Notes: a model not told the origin generated them from the sequence alone. A stretch of DNA of 64,000 nucleotides from Chloroflexota bacterium (GCA_026705605.1 JAPPAK010000001.1:620001-684000), one strand, 5' to 3'. Counted from the stretch's first letter, positions 39,799 to 48,803 are shown. Made by a program: numbers and translations.

Positions 39799-39809
39799 GG
39801 TTTGCCCCG

Positions 39810-40184
39810 CTAGGAGTCCAGAACCGTCGTTTCCGATCCCGCCTTCATCACGGTCAGGTGCGCCATCGGCGAGCCGGTGTCGTGGGCACCGTGCCAATGG
39901 TCCTCGCCTGCCGGTACCACCGCGCAGTCGCCCGCGCTGACAACGTGCTCGCCCTCGCGGTCCCCAACCTTCCCGATGCCGGACACGACGTACAGGATCT
40001 GGTCGGTCGTGTGGCGATGCCAGCCTGCCCGCGCGCCCGGCCCGAAGTGCACGACCGACATGGTCACCTCTTCGGAGGCCGAGCCTGTCAGTCCCCTGCC
40101 CCAGACCTGGCCACCTTCAAAGATGGACAGTTCCGAGCGCTCGCTCGTGTCCCCGTCGTCCGATTTCAAAATATGAAGTGCCAT
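39810..40184 (-). CDS. cupin domain protein
   Basis: SVVHFGPGARAGWHRHTTDQILYVVSGIGKVGDREGEHVVSAGDCAVVPAGEDHWHGA. Confidence 0.88.
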   Translation of the reverse strand: MALHILKSDDGDTSERSELSIFEGGQVWGRGLTGSASEEVTMSVVHFGPGARAGWHRHTTDQILYVVSGIGKVGDREGEHVVSAGDCAVVPAGEDHWHGAHDTGSPMAHLTVMKAGSETTVLDS

Positions 40185-40256
40185 CGCTCGCCTCCTGTGC
40201 GCGGCGCAGCATAGCCACGCTTGCCCGTTCGCGTCTCCCTTCCCACCATCGAACGG

Positions 40257-40976
40257 GTGCCCGACCTCACCCTCTTTCTCGACGACGGCGGCGTCCTTAG
40301 CGACAACTCCCGGCGAGCGCCGGAGTGGCTGCGCCTCGTCGCCGAGTTCTTCCCGTCCCGTCTCGGCGGCGAGCCGGCAGCCTGGGCCGCCGCCAACCGG
40401 GCGACCTGGCGACAGGTATTCCAGGCGCACGAGGAGGCCATGGCCGTCGAGGACCGCTACATGGAGGGCCTTCTGGCCTACGAGAAGGCCTGGCTCGTGG
40501 CCATGTGCGAACACGTCGGTGTTGCGCCGCCCGAGGGCGACGCCTGCGGGGCCCTCGCCCGCGAGGCCGACCTCTACATCATGCGCCGCGTGCGAGCCGC
40601 CTTCCCGGACGCCGCGGAGACGGTCGTGGCTCTCGCCGACGCCGGCTACACCCTCCACACAGCGTCGAACCAGGCGTCCTGGGAGCTCGAGGCTTACCTG
40701 GGCCCGATGGGCATCACCGACCGCTTCGGTCACCTCTTCGGCGCCGACCTCGTCAACGCAATGAAGCCCTCCCGCGCCTACTACGAGCGCGTCTTCGCCC
40801 ACGCTGGTGTCGACCCCGCCCACGCCCTCGTGCTCGACGACACAGCCGCCTGCCTCGACTTCGCCCGCGAGGTCGGCGCCAGGACCATCCTGGTCGGCTC
40901 TGGCGAATCGGCTCACGGCCACCTCGCCATCCCCTGCCTCGCCGCCCTCCCCGCGCTACTGGAAACGCTGGACTAA
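40257..40976 (+). CDS. HAD-family hydrolase
   Basis: LTLFLDDGGVLSDN; MKPSRAYYERVFAHAGVDPAHALVLDDTAACLDFAREVGARTILVG; start uncertain. Confidence 0.85.
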   Translation: MPDLTLFLDDGGVLSDNSRRAPEWLRLVAEFFPSRLGGEPAAWAAANRATWRQVFQAHEEAMAVEDRYMEGLLAYEKAWLVAMCEHVGVAPPEGDACGALAREADLYIMRRVRAAFPDAAETVVALADAGYTLHTASNQASWELEAYLGPMGITDRFGHLFGADLVNAMKPSRAYYERVFAHAGVDPAHALVLDDTAACLDFAREVGARTILVGSGESAHGHLAIPCLAALPALLETLD

Positions 40977-41003
40977 CCCCGGAACCCGCTACAATCCCAA
41001 CGC

Positions 41004-41252
41004 GTGAACGAGCAGGGCCTGGCCGTCACCCTTGAGTACTGCGCCCAGTGCGGCTACCTGCCCCGCGCCCAGTGGATGGCAGGCGAAATCCTCGCCGCCC
41101 TCCAGGACGACATCGCCAGCTTCGCCCTCATCCCCGGTGGCGGTGGCTGCTTCGAGTGGGCCGTGGACGGCGAGGTTGTCTCGTCGAAGAACGCCACCGG
41201 CCGCTTCCCCGAAGTCGACGAGATCATGGAACTCATCGCTAACCGGCTCTGA
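41004..41252 (+). CDS. SelT/SelW/SelH (Rdx) family protein, Cys form
   Basis: LEYCAQCGYLPRAQWMAGEIL...IPGGGGCFEWAVDGEVVSSKNATGRFPEVDEIMELI; CxxC at the canonical CxxU/CxxC site. Confidence 0.85.
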   Translation: MNEQGLAVTLEYCAQCGYLPRAQWMAGEILAALQDDIASFALIPGGGGCFEWAVDGEVVSSKNATGRFPEVDEIMELIANRL

Positions 41253-41271
41253 GCCCCGAAGGGAGTCCCCC

Positions 41272-41811
41272 GTGTCCGATTCCACCATCACCGTCTTCGA
41301 CCCCCGCGGGCACGCGCGCGTCGTCGCCCAGCAGGTCGCCCCGCGTCCCTCCGGCCTCGACGGCCTCCGCCCCGGCGTCCTGGAGAACCGCAAGGCGAAC
41401 GCCCGCCTCTTGCTCGAATCCATGGTCGACAACCTGCGCACAACGTCTGATCTGGGCGCCACCACCACCGGCAGCAAGCCGGTCGCCGGGCCCGCCAGCC
41501 GCGGCACCATGGCCACGCTCGTGGAGGAGTGCGACTTCGTTGTCGTCGGGTCATCCGACTGAGGATCCTGCACGGCGTGGAGTGTCTACGCCTCGATAGC
41601 CCTTGAGAAGCGCGGAGTCCCGACCGTCACCGTCGTCACGGATGCGTTCGAGGGACTCTTCAAGCTCGAAGCGGAGCAGCGTGGGGCGCCCGACCTGCCG
41701 TACATCGTGATCCCCCACCCCCTCGGCGGCATCCAGCCCGAAGCCGTCCAGGAGAAGGCGCTCGAAGCCGCCCCCGCCCTGCACGCAGCCCTCCTCGGGA
41801 ACGGCGCGTGA
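41272..41811 (+). CDS. UGSC-family selenoprotein; TGA at 41560-41562 read as selenocysteine
   Basis: Continuous frame ...EECDFVVVGSSD-U-GSCTAWSVYASIALEKRGVPTVTVVTDAFEGLFKLEAEQRGAPDLPYIVIPHPLGGIQPEAVQEKALEAAPALHAALLGNGA*; stop overlaps next GTG start (GTGA). Confidence 0.88.
41574..41592 (+). promoter_or_regulatory. candidate bacterial SECIS hairpin
   Basis: GGCGT-GGAGTGTCT-ACGCC; apical-loop GG begins 16 nt after the TGA. Confidence 0.55.
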
Positions 41812-42920
41812 GCAGCGGCGACTCCCTCACCGAGCTGACCGCGACCCTCGAGGTTGAGGAGCTTGGCACGGGCCGCGCCGGCCCCACCGTCGAGTTGCCG
41901 GACGACATTGCGGTCGTCAGCAGGGAGTTCGCCGCCCGTGGCTGGTCCGACGGCCTCCCCGTCATCCCCCCCACCGAGGAGCGCGTCGCCGCGATGCTCG
42001 GCGGCACAGCCCGCGACCCTCTCGAGGTCATCGGCATCCTTCCGCCCCGCCGCGGCGAAGCCACCGTTCACGCCATCGCCGTGAACGCCGTCATGGCCGG
42101 CTGCGTCCCGGAGCACATGCCTGTGCTCATCGCCGCCGTGCGCGCCATCGCCCATCCCGAATTCAACCTCTCCGGCGTCAATGCCACGACCCATCCCGTC
42201 TCCCTCTTCCTGCTGGTCAGCGGACCCATCGCCGGCGAGCTCGGCATCCACTCGGGGAGCGGCTGCTTCGGACCCGGCTTCGCCGCCAACGCCACCCTCG
42301 GGCGCGCCCTTCGACTCCTGCAGCTCACCGTCTCGGGCGCCTGGCCCGGCCGTGGCGACCGCTCCACCCAGGCCACCCCCGCCAAGCTAGCGTTCTGTGC
42401 GGCGGAGAACCTCGAAGAGAGCCCTTGGTCCCCCTTCCACACGACCCGCGGCTTCGAGCCCGACCAGAACGCCGTCACCGTCTTCGGCACCGAGGGCCCC
42501 CACAACATCCAGGACCATGGCAGCAACACCGCCCTCGGCATCATGCTCACCATCGCAGGCTCCATGTCTCAGGCGGGAAGCAACAACATCCTCTCGCGGG
42601 GCTCGCCCGTCCTCGCCTTCGGACCCGAGCACGCCGCCACCGTCGCGGCCGAGGGCTGGTCCCGCGAGGACATCCAGAGCTACATCTTCGAAAACGCCCG
42701 CTACCCGCTGACAGAGCTCTCCGACGAGCTCTTCCAGGTCATCCAGGAGCACACCGAGCAGGGCATCCCCGTTCCCTTCTTCGAGCGCGATGCCCTCGCC
42801 CCCATCGCCGACGGCCCCGAGCACATCCACGTCATCGTCGCCGGCGGACCGGGCAAGCATTCCTCGTGGCTCCCCACCTTTGGAAACATGACCCGCCCCG
42901 TCACGATGCCGGTCGACTAG
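41808..42920 (+). CDS. conserved hypothetical protein, translationally coupled partner of UGSC gene
   Basis: EFAARGWSDGLPVIPPTEERVAAMLGGTARDPLEVIGILPPRRGEATVHAIAVNAVMAGCVPEHMPV; GTG overlaps upstream stop. Confidence 0.85.
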   Translation: MSSGDSLTELTATLEVEELGTGRAGPTVELPDDIAVVSREFAARGWSDGLPVIPPTEERVAAMLGGTARDPLEVIGILPPRRGEATVHAIAVNAVMAGCVPEHMPVLIAAVRAIAHPEFNLSGVNATTHPVSLFLLVSGPIAGELGIHSGSGCFGPGFAANATLGRALRLLQLTVSGAWPGRGDRSTQATPAKLAFCAAENLEESPWSPFHTTRGFEPDQNAVTVFGTEGPHNIQDHGSNTALGIMLTIAGSMSQAGSNNILSRGSPVLAFGPEHAATVAAEGWSREDIQSYIFENARYPLTELSDELFQVIQEHTEQGIPVPFFERDALAPIADGPEHIHVIVAGGPGKHSSWLPTFGNMTRPVTMPVD

Positions 42921-42991
42921 GCGCGATTTACCCGCTCAGCAGCTCTCTTGGGTTCTCCGACAGCATCCTCGACCGTGCCGGCCATCGCGAC

Positions 42992-43846
42992 TTACCCCAG
43001 CGAGGCTTCGAGCTTGTCGAACGCGGCCATGATGGCGGCGAAGCGCTCCTCCACCGCCTCCCGCGTCTCCGGGTGGGTCACGATATAGAGGTCGTTGGCC
43101 TTGACCCCCTCGACCACCCGCGCTGCCATCTCCTCCGGCTCCCGAATGTTCGCGCCGATGATTCGGGGCATCTCCATCCCGGGAGGCAGCTCGAGCGGCG
43201 GCCCCATGTCCTCTTCCGACACCGGCCCGCCCGCGGCCTCGGGCCGGTTGCGGGCCGACTGGCTGATGCGCGTGTTCACGACTCCCGGGCACAGCGCCGA
43301 AGCGCCGACCCCTGTCGGCGCGAGCTCGTCGTGGAGTGTCTCCGTGATGCCGACCACGCCGTATTTCGCGGTCGTGTAGTTGATAACGCCCGGCGCCGCC
43401 ATTGGCACGAGGCCTGCGATGGACGCCGTGTTGACGATGTGCCCTTCGCCCTGCTCCACCAGCCCCGGCAGGAACGCAATGACCCCGTTCACCACCCCCT
43501 GCAGGTCAACGTCCAGCACCCAGTCCCACTCGGCCGCGCTCATCTCCGTCGTGGGTCCGCCGGAGATCACGCCCGCGTTGTTGCAGACCACGTGGTACGC
43601 GCCCAGCTCTGCCTTCGTCGTCTCCGCCAGCGCTCGCACCGAATCGAGATCGGTCACGTCACAGGTCACCGAGATCGCCCGCCGCCCCTTCGCGCGGACC
43701 TCCTCCGCCACCGCCTCCCCGGGCCCGGCCTCGATGTCGCCGATCGCGATGTCCATCCCCTCGTCCGCGAACGCGAGGGCCATGCACCGTCCGATGCCGC
43801 TGCCGCCGCCCGTGATCACCGCAACCTTGCCGTTCAGTTCCTGCAT
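42992..43846 (-). CDS. SDR family oxidoreductase (tandem copy A)
   Basis: MQELNGKVAVITGGGSGIGRCMALAFADEGMDIAIGDIEAGPGEAVAEEV; YTTAKYGVVG. Confidence 0.92.
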   Translation of the reverse strand: MQELNGKVAVITGGGSGIGRCMALAFADEGMDIAIGDIEAGPGEAVAEEVRAKGRRAISVTCDVTDLDSVRALAETTKAELGAYHVVCNNAGVISGGPTTEMSAAEWDWVLDVDLQGVVNGVIAFLPGLVEQGEGHIVNTASIAGLVPMAAPGVINYTTAKYGVVGITETLHDELAPTGVGASALCPGVVNTRISQSARNRPEAAGGPVSEEDMGPPLELPPGMEMPRIIGANIREPEEMAARVVEGVKANDLYIVTHPETREAVEERFAAIMAAFDKLEASLG

Positions 43847-43925
43847 GACTCACTCCACAGTTGGTCGCGCGCGAGTTTACAGGCAGGGAACGGATGGCGC
43901 GGGCGGGTGCTCAGTCACCCCGAGG

Positions 43926-44777
43926 CTACGGCTTGCCGTGCAGCTCCTCGGCCCGGTCGTACGCCGCCATGATGGCGGCGAAACGCTCCTCCACGGGTCG
44001 GCGCGTCTCCGGGTGGGTGACGATGTAGAGCTCGTTGGTCTTCACCGCCTCGACCACCCGCTGTGCGACGACCTCTGGCTCAATGCTCTCCCCGCCGATG
44101 ATGCGTGGCGGCTCGAAGTCAGGTGGCAACTCCGTCGGCGGTGCCGGCCGGGGTGGAACGGCGTCCGCGTCCGGTCGGTTCCGCGCCGACTCGCCGATGC
44201 GCGTGTTCACGATCCCCGGGCAGAGGACCGAGGCGCCCACGCCCGAGCCTTCCAGCTCGCCGTGCAGCGTCTCGGTGATGCCCATCACGCCGTACTTCGC
44301 GGCCGTGTACGAGATGATCCCCGGCGCCGCCAGCGGGATCAGCCCCGCCATCGACGACGTGTTCACGATGTGCCCGTCGCCCTGCTCCACCAGGCCCGGC
44401 AGGAACGCCTGGACGCCGTTCACCACCCCATCCAGGTCGACCCCCAGCACCCAGCTCCAGTCTGTGTCCGACATCTCGGCCGTGGGGTTGTTCGCCACCA
44501 CGCCCGCGTTGTTGCACACGACGTGAGCGCCGCCCAGTTCCGCCTTCGTCCTCTCCGCCAGCGCCCGCACCGAGGCAATGTCGACCACGTCGCAGGTCAC
44601 GGCGATGGCCCGGCGGCCCTTGGCCCGGACCTCCTCCGCCACGGCCTCCGCCGGCCCCGCCTCGATGTCGCCGATGGCGATGTCCATCCCCTCGTCCGCG
44701 AAGGCGAGGGCCATCGCCCGCCCGATTCCGCTGCCTCCGCCCGTCACCACCGCGACCTTGCCGTTCAGTTCCTGCAT
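43926..44777 (-). CDS. SDR family oxidoreductase (tandem copy B)
   Basis: MQELNGKVAVVTGGGSGIGRAMALAFADEGMDIAIGDIEAGPAEAVAEEV; YTAAKYGVMG. Confidence 0.92.
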   Translation of the reverse strand: MQELNGKVAVVTGGGSGIGRAMALAFADEGMDIAIGDIEAGPAEAVAEEVRAKGRRAIAVTCDVVDIASVRALAERTKAELGGAHVVCNNAGVVANNPTAEMSDTDWSWVLGVDLDGVVNGVQAFLPGLVEQGDGHIVNTSSMAGLIPLAAPGIISYTAAKYGVMGITETLHGELEGSGVGASVLCPGIVNTRIGESARNRPDADAVPPRPAPPTELPPDFEPPRIIGGESIEPEVVAQRVVEAVKTNELYIVTHPETRRPVEERFAAIMAAYDRAEELHGKP

Positions 44778-44885
44778 GACACGCTCCCCGTCTGGTCGCG
44801 CGAGTCTACAGGCGGGGGATGGCGAGTGGCCGGTGCGTAGTCGAGCAAGGAATCGCGTAAAAGCCGAGGGAGCTACCGTTTGGCG

Positions 44886-46790
44886 ATGGTTCTGCGACGA
44901 GCGCGAGCAAGGTACGTATTGATCGGCGCTCTCGCAGGCTCCGTCATGCTCGCAGTTATGTTTGCGGGCGTGCCGCCAGTCGCTGCGGAGGAGTCGACCG
45001 CGAACGTCGAGGTGCGGGTCTGGCAGAAGATTAGCGATGGGCGCGGCATCTACCTCAGCGCCCGCCCCGAGGGCGGTGACTGGGACGCGCTCGGGACCAT
45101 CCCCCTCTCGCTTGACGATGGCTACAGCAGCAGCGGGAAGTATCGCTACGGCGACATCACCGTTGAGGGCGTTGAGGTACGGGTCTGGCAAGACGTCAGC
45201 GACGCGCGCCGTATCTACATCAGCGCCCGCCCCGAGGGTGGCGACTGGGGCACGCTTGGGACGATTCCCCTCCCCCTCGACGACGGCTACAGCAGCAGCG
45301 GGAACTACCGCTACGGCGACATCACTGTCGCGGTCCCTCTTTCTGCCCCCGACACGCTCGTGCCGAAACTGTGCGGGCTCAAACAACGGGAAGCCGTCTG
45401 GAACGTTGAGTGGTTCGCACTGGATGCTGGCGGCGAAGTCGTCAGCACGGTGGGAAGCGAACAATGGCCCCCCACCTTTTCTGCCGACTGGGCGTGGGGG
45501 CATGTATTTGGCGGCCGAGGCGACATGCTGATGCTCGACGCGACGATGTCGATCGTCGTGCCTCACGCTGGTTGGTTCCGTTTTGAAGTCGGAGGTGACG
45601 ACGGTTTCAGACTCTACATAAACAACGAGCCGATTCTGGAGGACTGGAAAAATGGCTCGGTGAGAAGGTGGGGAAGATTCCGCTGGATGCAGCCGGGCGT
45701 GCACGAACTGCGCTTGAGGTATTACGAGTGGAGAGGCCGCGCGGAGCTGTCGTTCGATACGGACCGGACCCTGCTGAGTTGGCTTGAGGCGGAAGGCTGT
45801 GACACGGGTGATCGCGCGAGGCACAGCGCTGAGCCTTCCGCCCCCATCGTGTTCGACGGTGACGTGTTGCCCAGTGCTGATTCCAGTCCGATCGTCGTGC
45901 TCCTTCAGGGAATAGACTCTTCCAGTTCATGCGATGAAGTCCGAGAAATGTGGAAGATTCTTAGTGATGCAAGGCAACAGTATAGGAGTGAATTATCTTC
46001 GCGAGAATCCCTCAACCTAGGCAGTTATTTTATGCGAAGGCATACTATCGTAAAGGAACTGCGGGATAGGGTTCCAGGTGACTGGGAAAGCGATGTGGTG
46101 GGTTTCAGCTACTCCGATGCATACGTGAACTGCCGGACTGGAGAGCGATTCTCAGGAGATTCGTATCCTCTTGGTGGATTTGAGGTCTTTCCACAATATG
46201 AGAAAAGCGACACTTGTGTTGGTGTGCGGGTCGCAGCCGGAAGACTGGGTGATCTACTGGAACGACTACGCACTCAAAGTCCAAGTCGAGAGATTGTGAT
46301 CGTTGGTCACAGTCTTGGAGGAATGGTTGCGGTCTTCTATGCAGTTGAATTTGCCAGACCAGAAACGCTGGATAGTATTTCTAGTATTATCACTGTCGAC
46401 TCGCCTCTCTTAGGTGATTCTCGCGGGAACCCCTTCTCGCGGTGTCTTTCCTCGGTCCAGTCTTGGCAGGACATACGTGGAGATTCTACTGTAGTCCCGA
46501 CTATCTCGTCGGTTCAGAATACCAGTCTGGCTAAGAGGTTTGTCCACCTGAACTCAACGGACGTAGGAGACTCCCTCGCTGGGGGCCAGACGGTTCGCTT
46601 GGACTGCGGAGGGGAGTCAGCGGTAGCCGGAACGTTCGTAGGTGGGATACTGGGGTTAGTGACTGGTGGATGGGGCCTAATATTAGGCCCGGTCCTCGGT
46701 AACGCCTATGGGACGTACGGCCCGGGCCACGGCTGTGGCTTCTACGATCCTGTGGCCCTTCAGGCGATCGTCGACTCTGTGCGCCCGTGA
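44886..46790 (+). CDS. secreted protein: two 55-aa repeats, PA14-like domain, C-terminal lipase-like alpha/beta hydrolase
   Basis: N-terminal signal; duplicated VEVRVWQ-x-SD-R-IY-SARPEGGDW; GWFRFEVGGDDGFRLYINNE; IVIVGHSLGGMVAVFYA. Confidence 0.8.
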   Translation: MVLRRARARYVLIGALAGSVMLAVMFAGVPPVAAEESTANVEVRVWQKISDGRGIYLSARPEGGDWDALGTIPLSLDDGYSSSGKYRYGDITVEGVEVRVWQDVSDARRIYISARPEGGDWGTLGTIPLPLDDGYSSSGNYRYGDITVAVPLSAPDTLVPKLCGLKQREAVWNVEWFALDAGGEVVSTVGSEQWPPTFSADWAWGHVFGGRGDMLMLDATMSIVVPHAGWFRFEVGGDDGFRLYINNEPILEDWKNGSVRRWGRFRWMQPGVHELRLRYYEWRGRAELSFDTDRTLLSWLEAEGCDTGDRARHSAEPSAPIVFDGDVLPSADSSPIVVLLQGIDSSSSCDEVREMWKILSDARQQYRSELSSRESLNLGSYFMRRHTIVKELRDRVPGDWESDVVGFSYSDAYVNCRTGERFSGDSYPLGGFEVFPQYEKSDTCVGVRVAAGRLGDLLERLRTQSPSREIVIVGHSLGGMVAVFYAVEFARPETLDSISSIITVDSPLLGDSRGNPFSRCLSSVQSWQDIRGDSTVVPTISSVQNTSLAKRFVHLNSTDVGDSLAGGQTVRLDCGGESAVAGTFVGGILGLVTGGWGLILGPVLGNAYGTYGPGHGCGFYDPVALQAIVDSVRP

Positions 46791-46844
46791 CTGGCAGTTC
46801 CCGAGGGTATCGCCGCTCCGTTACTGACTACCGCCTACCGACCA

Positions 46845-48803
46845 CTATCCCAGGCCTAGCCCCCGCAGGAAGGCGTCCGAGTTCGGCTCGCGACCGAGGA
46901 AGTCGCGCACGAGCTGGTCGCCGTCGACCGAGCCGCCCCGCTCCAACACTATGCGGCGGTACTCCGCCCCCAGTTCGGCGTTCAGCAGCCCCGCATCCTC
47001 GAAGCGCGTGAACATGTCGTCCCCGAACACGTGCGACCACAGGTAGCCGTAGTAGCGCGCGTCGTACCCGAACAGGTGCCCCCACCCCGACTGGAAGTGC
47101 GTCTCGGGCGTGTACGGGAACGTTGTGATCTCGTGCAGCTCGCGCGTCGCCGCCGTGCTGTCCCCCTCGAATCCGGGTGCGTGGTAGGCCTGGTCGAGGT
47201 GGGCGAAGTAGAGCTGCCGCACCATCATCACGCCCGAGCTCAGCGTCTTTGCTGCCAGCATCGCGTCCAGCAGCGAGTCCGGGAGCGGCTCCCCCGTCTC
47301 GTAGTGACGCGTGAAGCTCGCCAGCACCTCCCGGTCCCACACCCAGTGCTCCAGCATCTGCGAGGGCGCCTCCACGAAGTCGCGCTCCGTCCGGGTTCCG
47401 CTGAATCGGGCGTAGGTCGCCCGCGTCAGCGTCTGGTGGAGGATGTGTCCGAACTCATGGAACAGCGTCTCCACCTCGCTGTGGCGCAGCAGCGACGGCG
47501 TATCCGCGGAGGGCCTGGTGAAGTTCGCCACGATCGCGCTCACCGGCTTCTGGTACGACCCGTCCGGCAACCGCCGCCCGCCGCGCAGCGTGAAGGCGGC
47601 CGCGTGACCGTACGTGTTCGGCCGCGGGAACAAGTCCATGTAGAACCGCGCGAACGCCTCGTCGCCGTCCGCCTCGTACACGTCGAAGGCCTGCACGTCC
47701 TCGTGCCAGACGGGTGCGTCGGGCCGCGCCTCGAAGCGCACCCCGAGCAGGTTCTGGCAGACCGCGAACAGTCCTTCCAGGCAGGCATCCAGCGGGAAGT
47801 ACTGGGCCACCTCGAAGTCGTCGACCGCGAAGCGCGTCTGCAGCAGCTGGTCGTGGCAGTAGCGCCAGTCCCAGATGTTCACCGGGCCGCCGTTCACCTC
47901 CGCCATCAGGGCCACGTCCGCCTCCGCCTTCACCGTCAGCCGCTCCCGCAGGTCCGCCAGGAACGACCCCACGCGCTCCCGCTCCTTCGACATGCACACC
48001 TCGTGCGCGTACGAAGCCCACGAGTCGTACCCGAGCAAGGCCGCCACCTCCCGGCGCGCTGCCAGCGCCCGTTCGAGCACGGCCACGTTCCCATCCCCGC
48101 CCTTCACCTGCTCCTTCGCGAACAACGCCCGCCGCAGCTCCGACGACTGCGCCTTCCCCATGAACGGGAAGAACTCCGGGTAGTCCAGGGATACGCGGAA
48201 GCGAGTCTCCCCGGCTGTCTCTTCCGTGCGGAGCGAGTCGATGAACGGTTCGGGCAGGCCAGCCATCTCCTCGCGCGAGACGAGGATGCCGTCGTCCCAC
48301 TCGCTGATGTTCTTCTGGAACTCCACCCCCAGCGACACGAGCTCATCGCTCAGCTCGCGCACCCGCGCCCGCTCCGCCTCCGCCAGCTCGAACCCGTTGC
48401 GACGGTAGTCGCGCAACTCGAAGTCGAGCAGTCGCTGCTCCTCTGGCCCCAGCGCCTCGCCCCGTCCCGCGTAGGCCTTGATCGCCGCGTACAGGTCCTC
48501 CCGGAACGACAGGTCGATGAGGTACTTGTCGATGCGCTCCTCGGCGGTCCGCCCCGCCTCCCGCAGCTCCGCGTCGGTGGCCACGTATGCCATGAAGGCG
48601 TACTGCCCCGATGCCTGCGAGACCCCGTCCGTCGCGGCCTCCAGTGCCCCCAGCGTGTTTGCGAACGTGCGCTCCCCGTCCGGCGTCGCCACGATCGCGT
48701 CGACCGCCGCGTCGCACGCCGCGATCGCGTCCTCGCACGCCCCCGTCACCTGCTCCGGCGTTATCGCCGAGAAGTCCGGCAACCCAACATCAACGTCAGC
48801 CAT
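46845..48803 (-). CDS. M3 family metallopeptidase (oligopeptidase A/Dcp-like)
   Basis: VETLFHEFGHILHQTLTRA (HEFGH); C-terminal FQSGWGHLFGYDARYYGYLWSHV. Confidence 0.94.
   Translation of the reverse strand: MADVDVGLPDFSAITPEQVTGACEDAIAACDAAVDAIVATPDGERTFANTLGALEAATDGVSQASGQYAFMAYVATDAELREAGRTAEERIDKYLIDLSFREDLYAAIKAYAGRGEALGPEEQRLLDFELRDYRRNGFELAEAERARVRELSDELVSLGVEFQKNISEWDDGILVSREEMAGLPEPFIDSLRTEETAGETRFRVSLDYPEFFPFMGKAQSSELRRALFAKEQVKGGDGNVAVLERALAARREVAALLGYDSWASYAHEVCMSKERERVGSFLADLRERLTVKAEADVALMAEVNGGPVNIWDWRYCHDQLLQTRFAVDDFEVAQYFPLDACLEGLFAVCQNLLGVRFEARPDAPVWHEDVQAFDVYEADGDEAFARFYMDLFPRPNTYGHAAAFTLRGGRRLPDGSYQKPVSAIVANFTRPSADTPSLLRHSEVETLFHEFGHILHQTLTRATYARFSGTRTERDFVEAPSQMLEHWVWDREVLASFTRHYETGEPLPDSLLDAMLAAKTLSSGVMMVRQLYFAHLDQAYHAPGFEGDSTAATRELHEITTFPYTPETHFQSGWGHLFGYDARYYGYLWSHVFGDDMFTRFEDAGLLNAELGAEYRRIVLERGGSVDGDQLVRDFLGREPNSDAFLRGLGLG

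Noticed and set aside
41560-41562. Interpretation of the TGA as a nonsense mutation, pseudogene or sequencing error
   Set aside because: The TGA falls exactly at the known Sec/Cys site of the UGSC motif, a SECIS-like hairpin follows, and the downstream frame is intact with coupled overlap; still needs selABCD confirmation
42425-43972. 515-aa + strand ORF spanning a convergent gene junction
   Set aside because: Crosses the end of the UGSC partner gene and runs antisense to an SDR; RH-rich composition
46673-46690. 18-bp palindrome GGGCCTAATATTAGGCCC
   Set aside because: Lies inside the lipase coding region near its end with no regulatory context; could be chance
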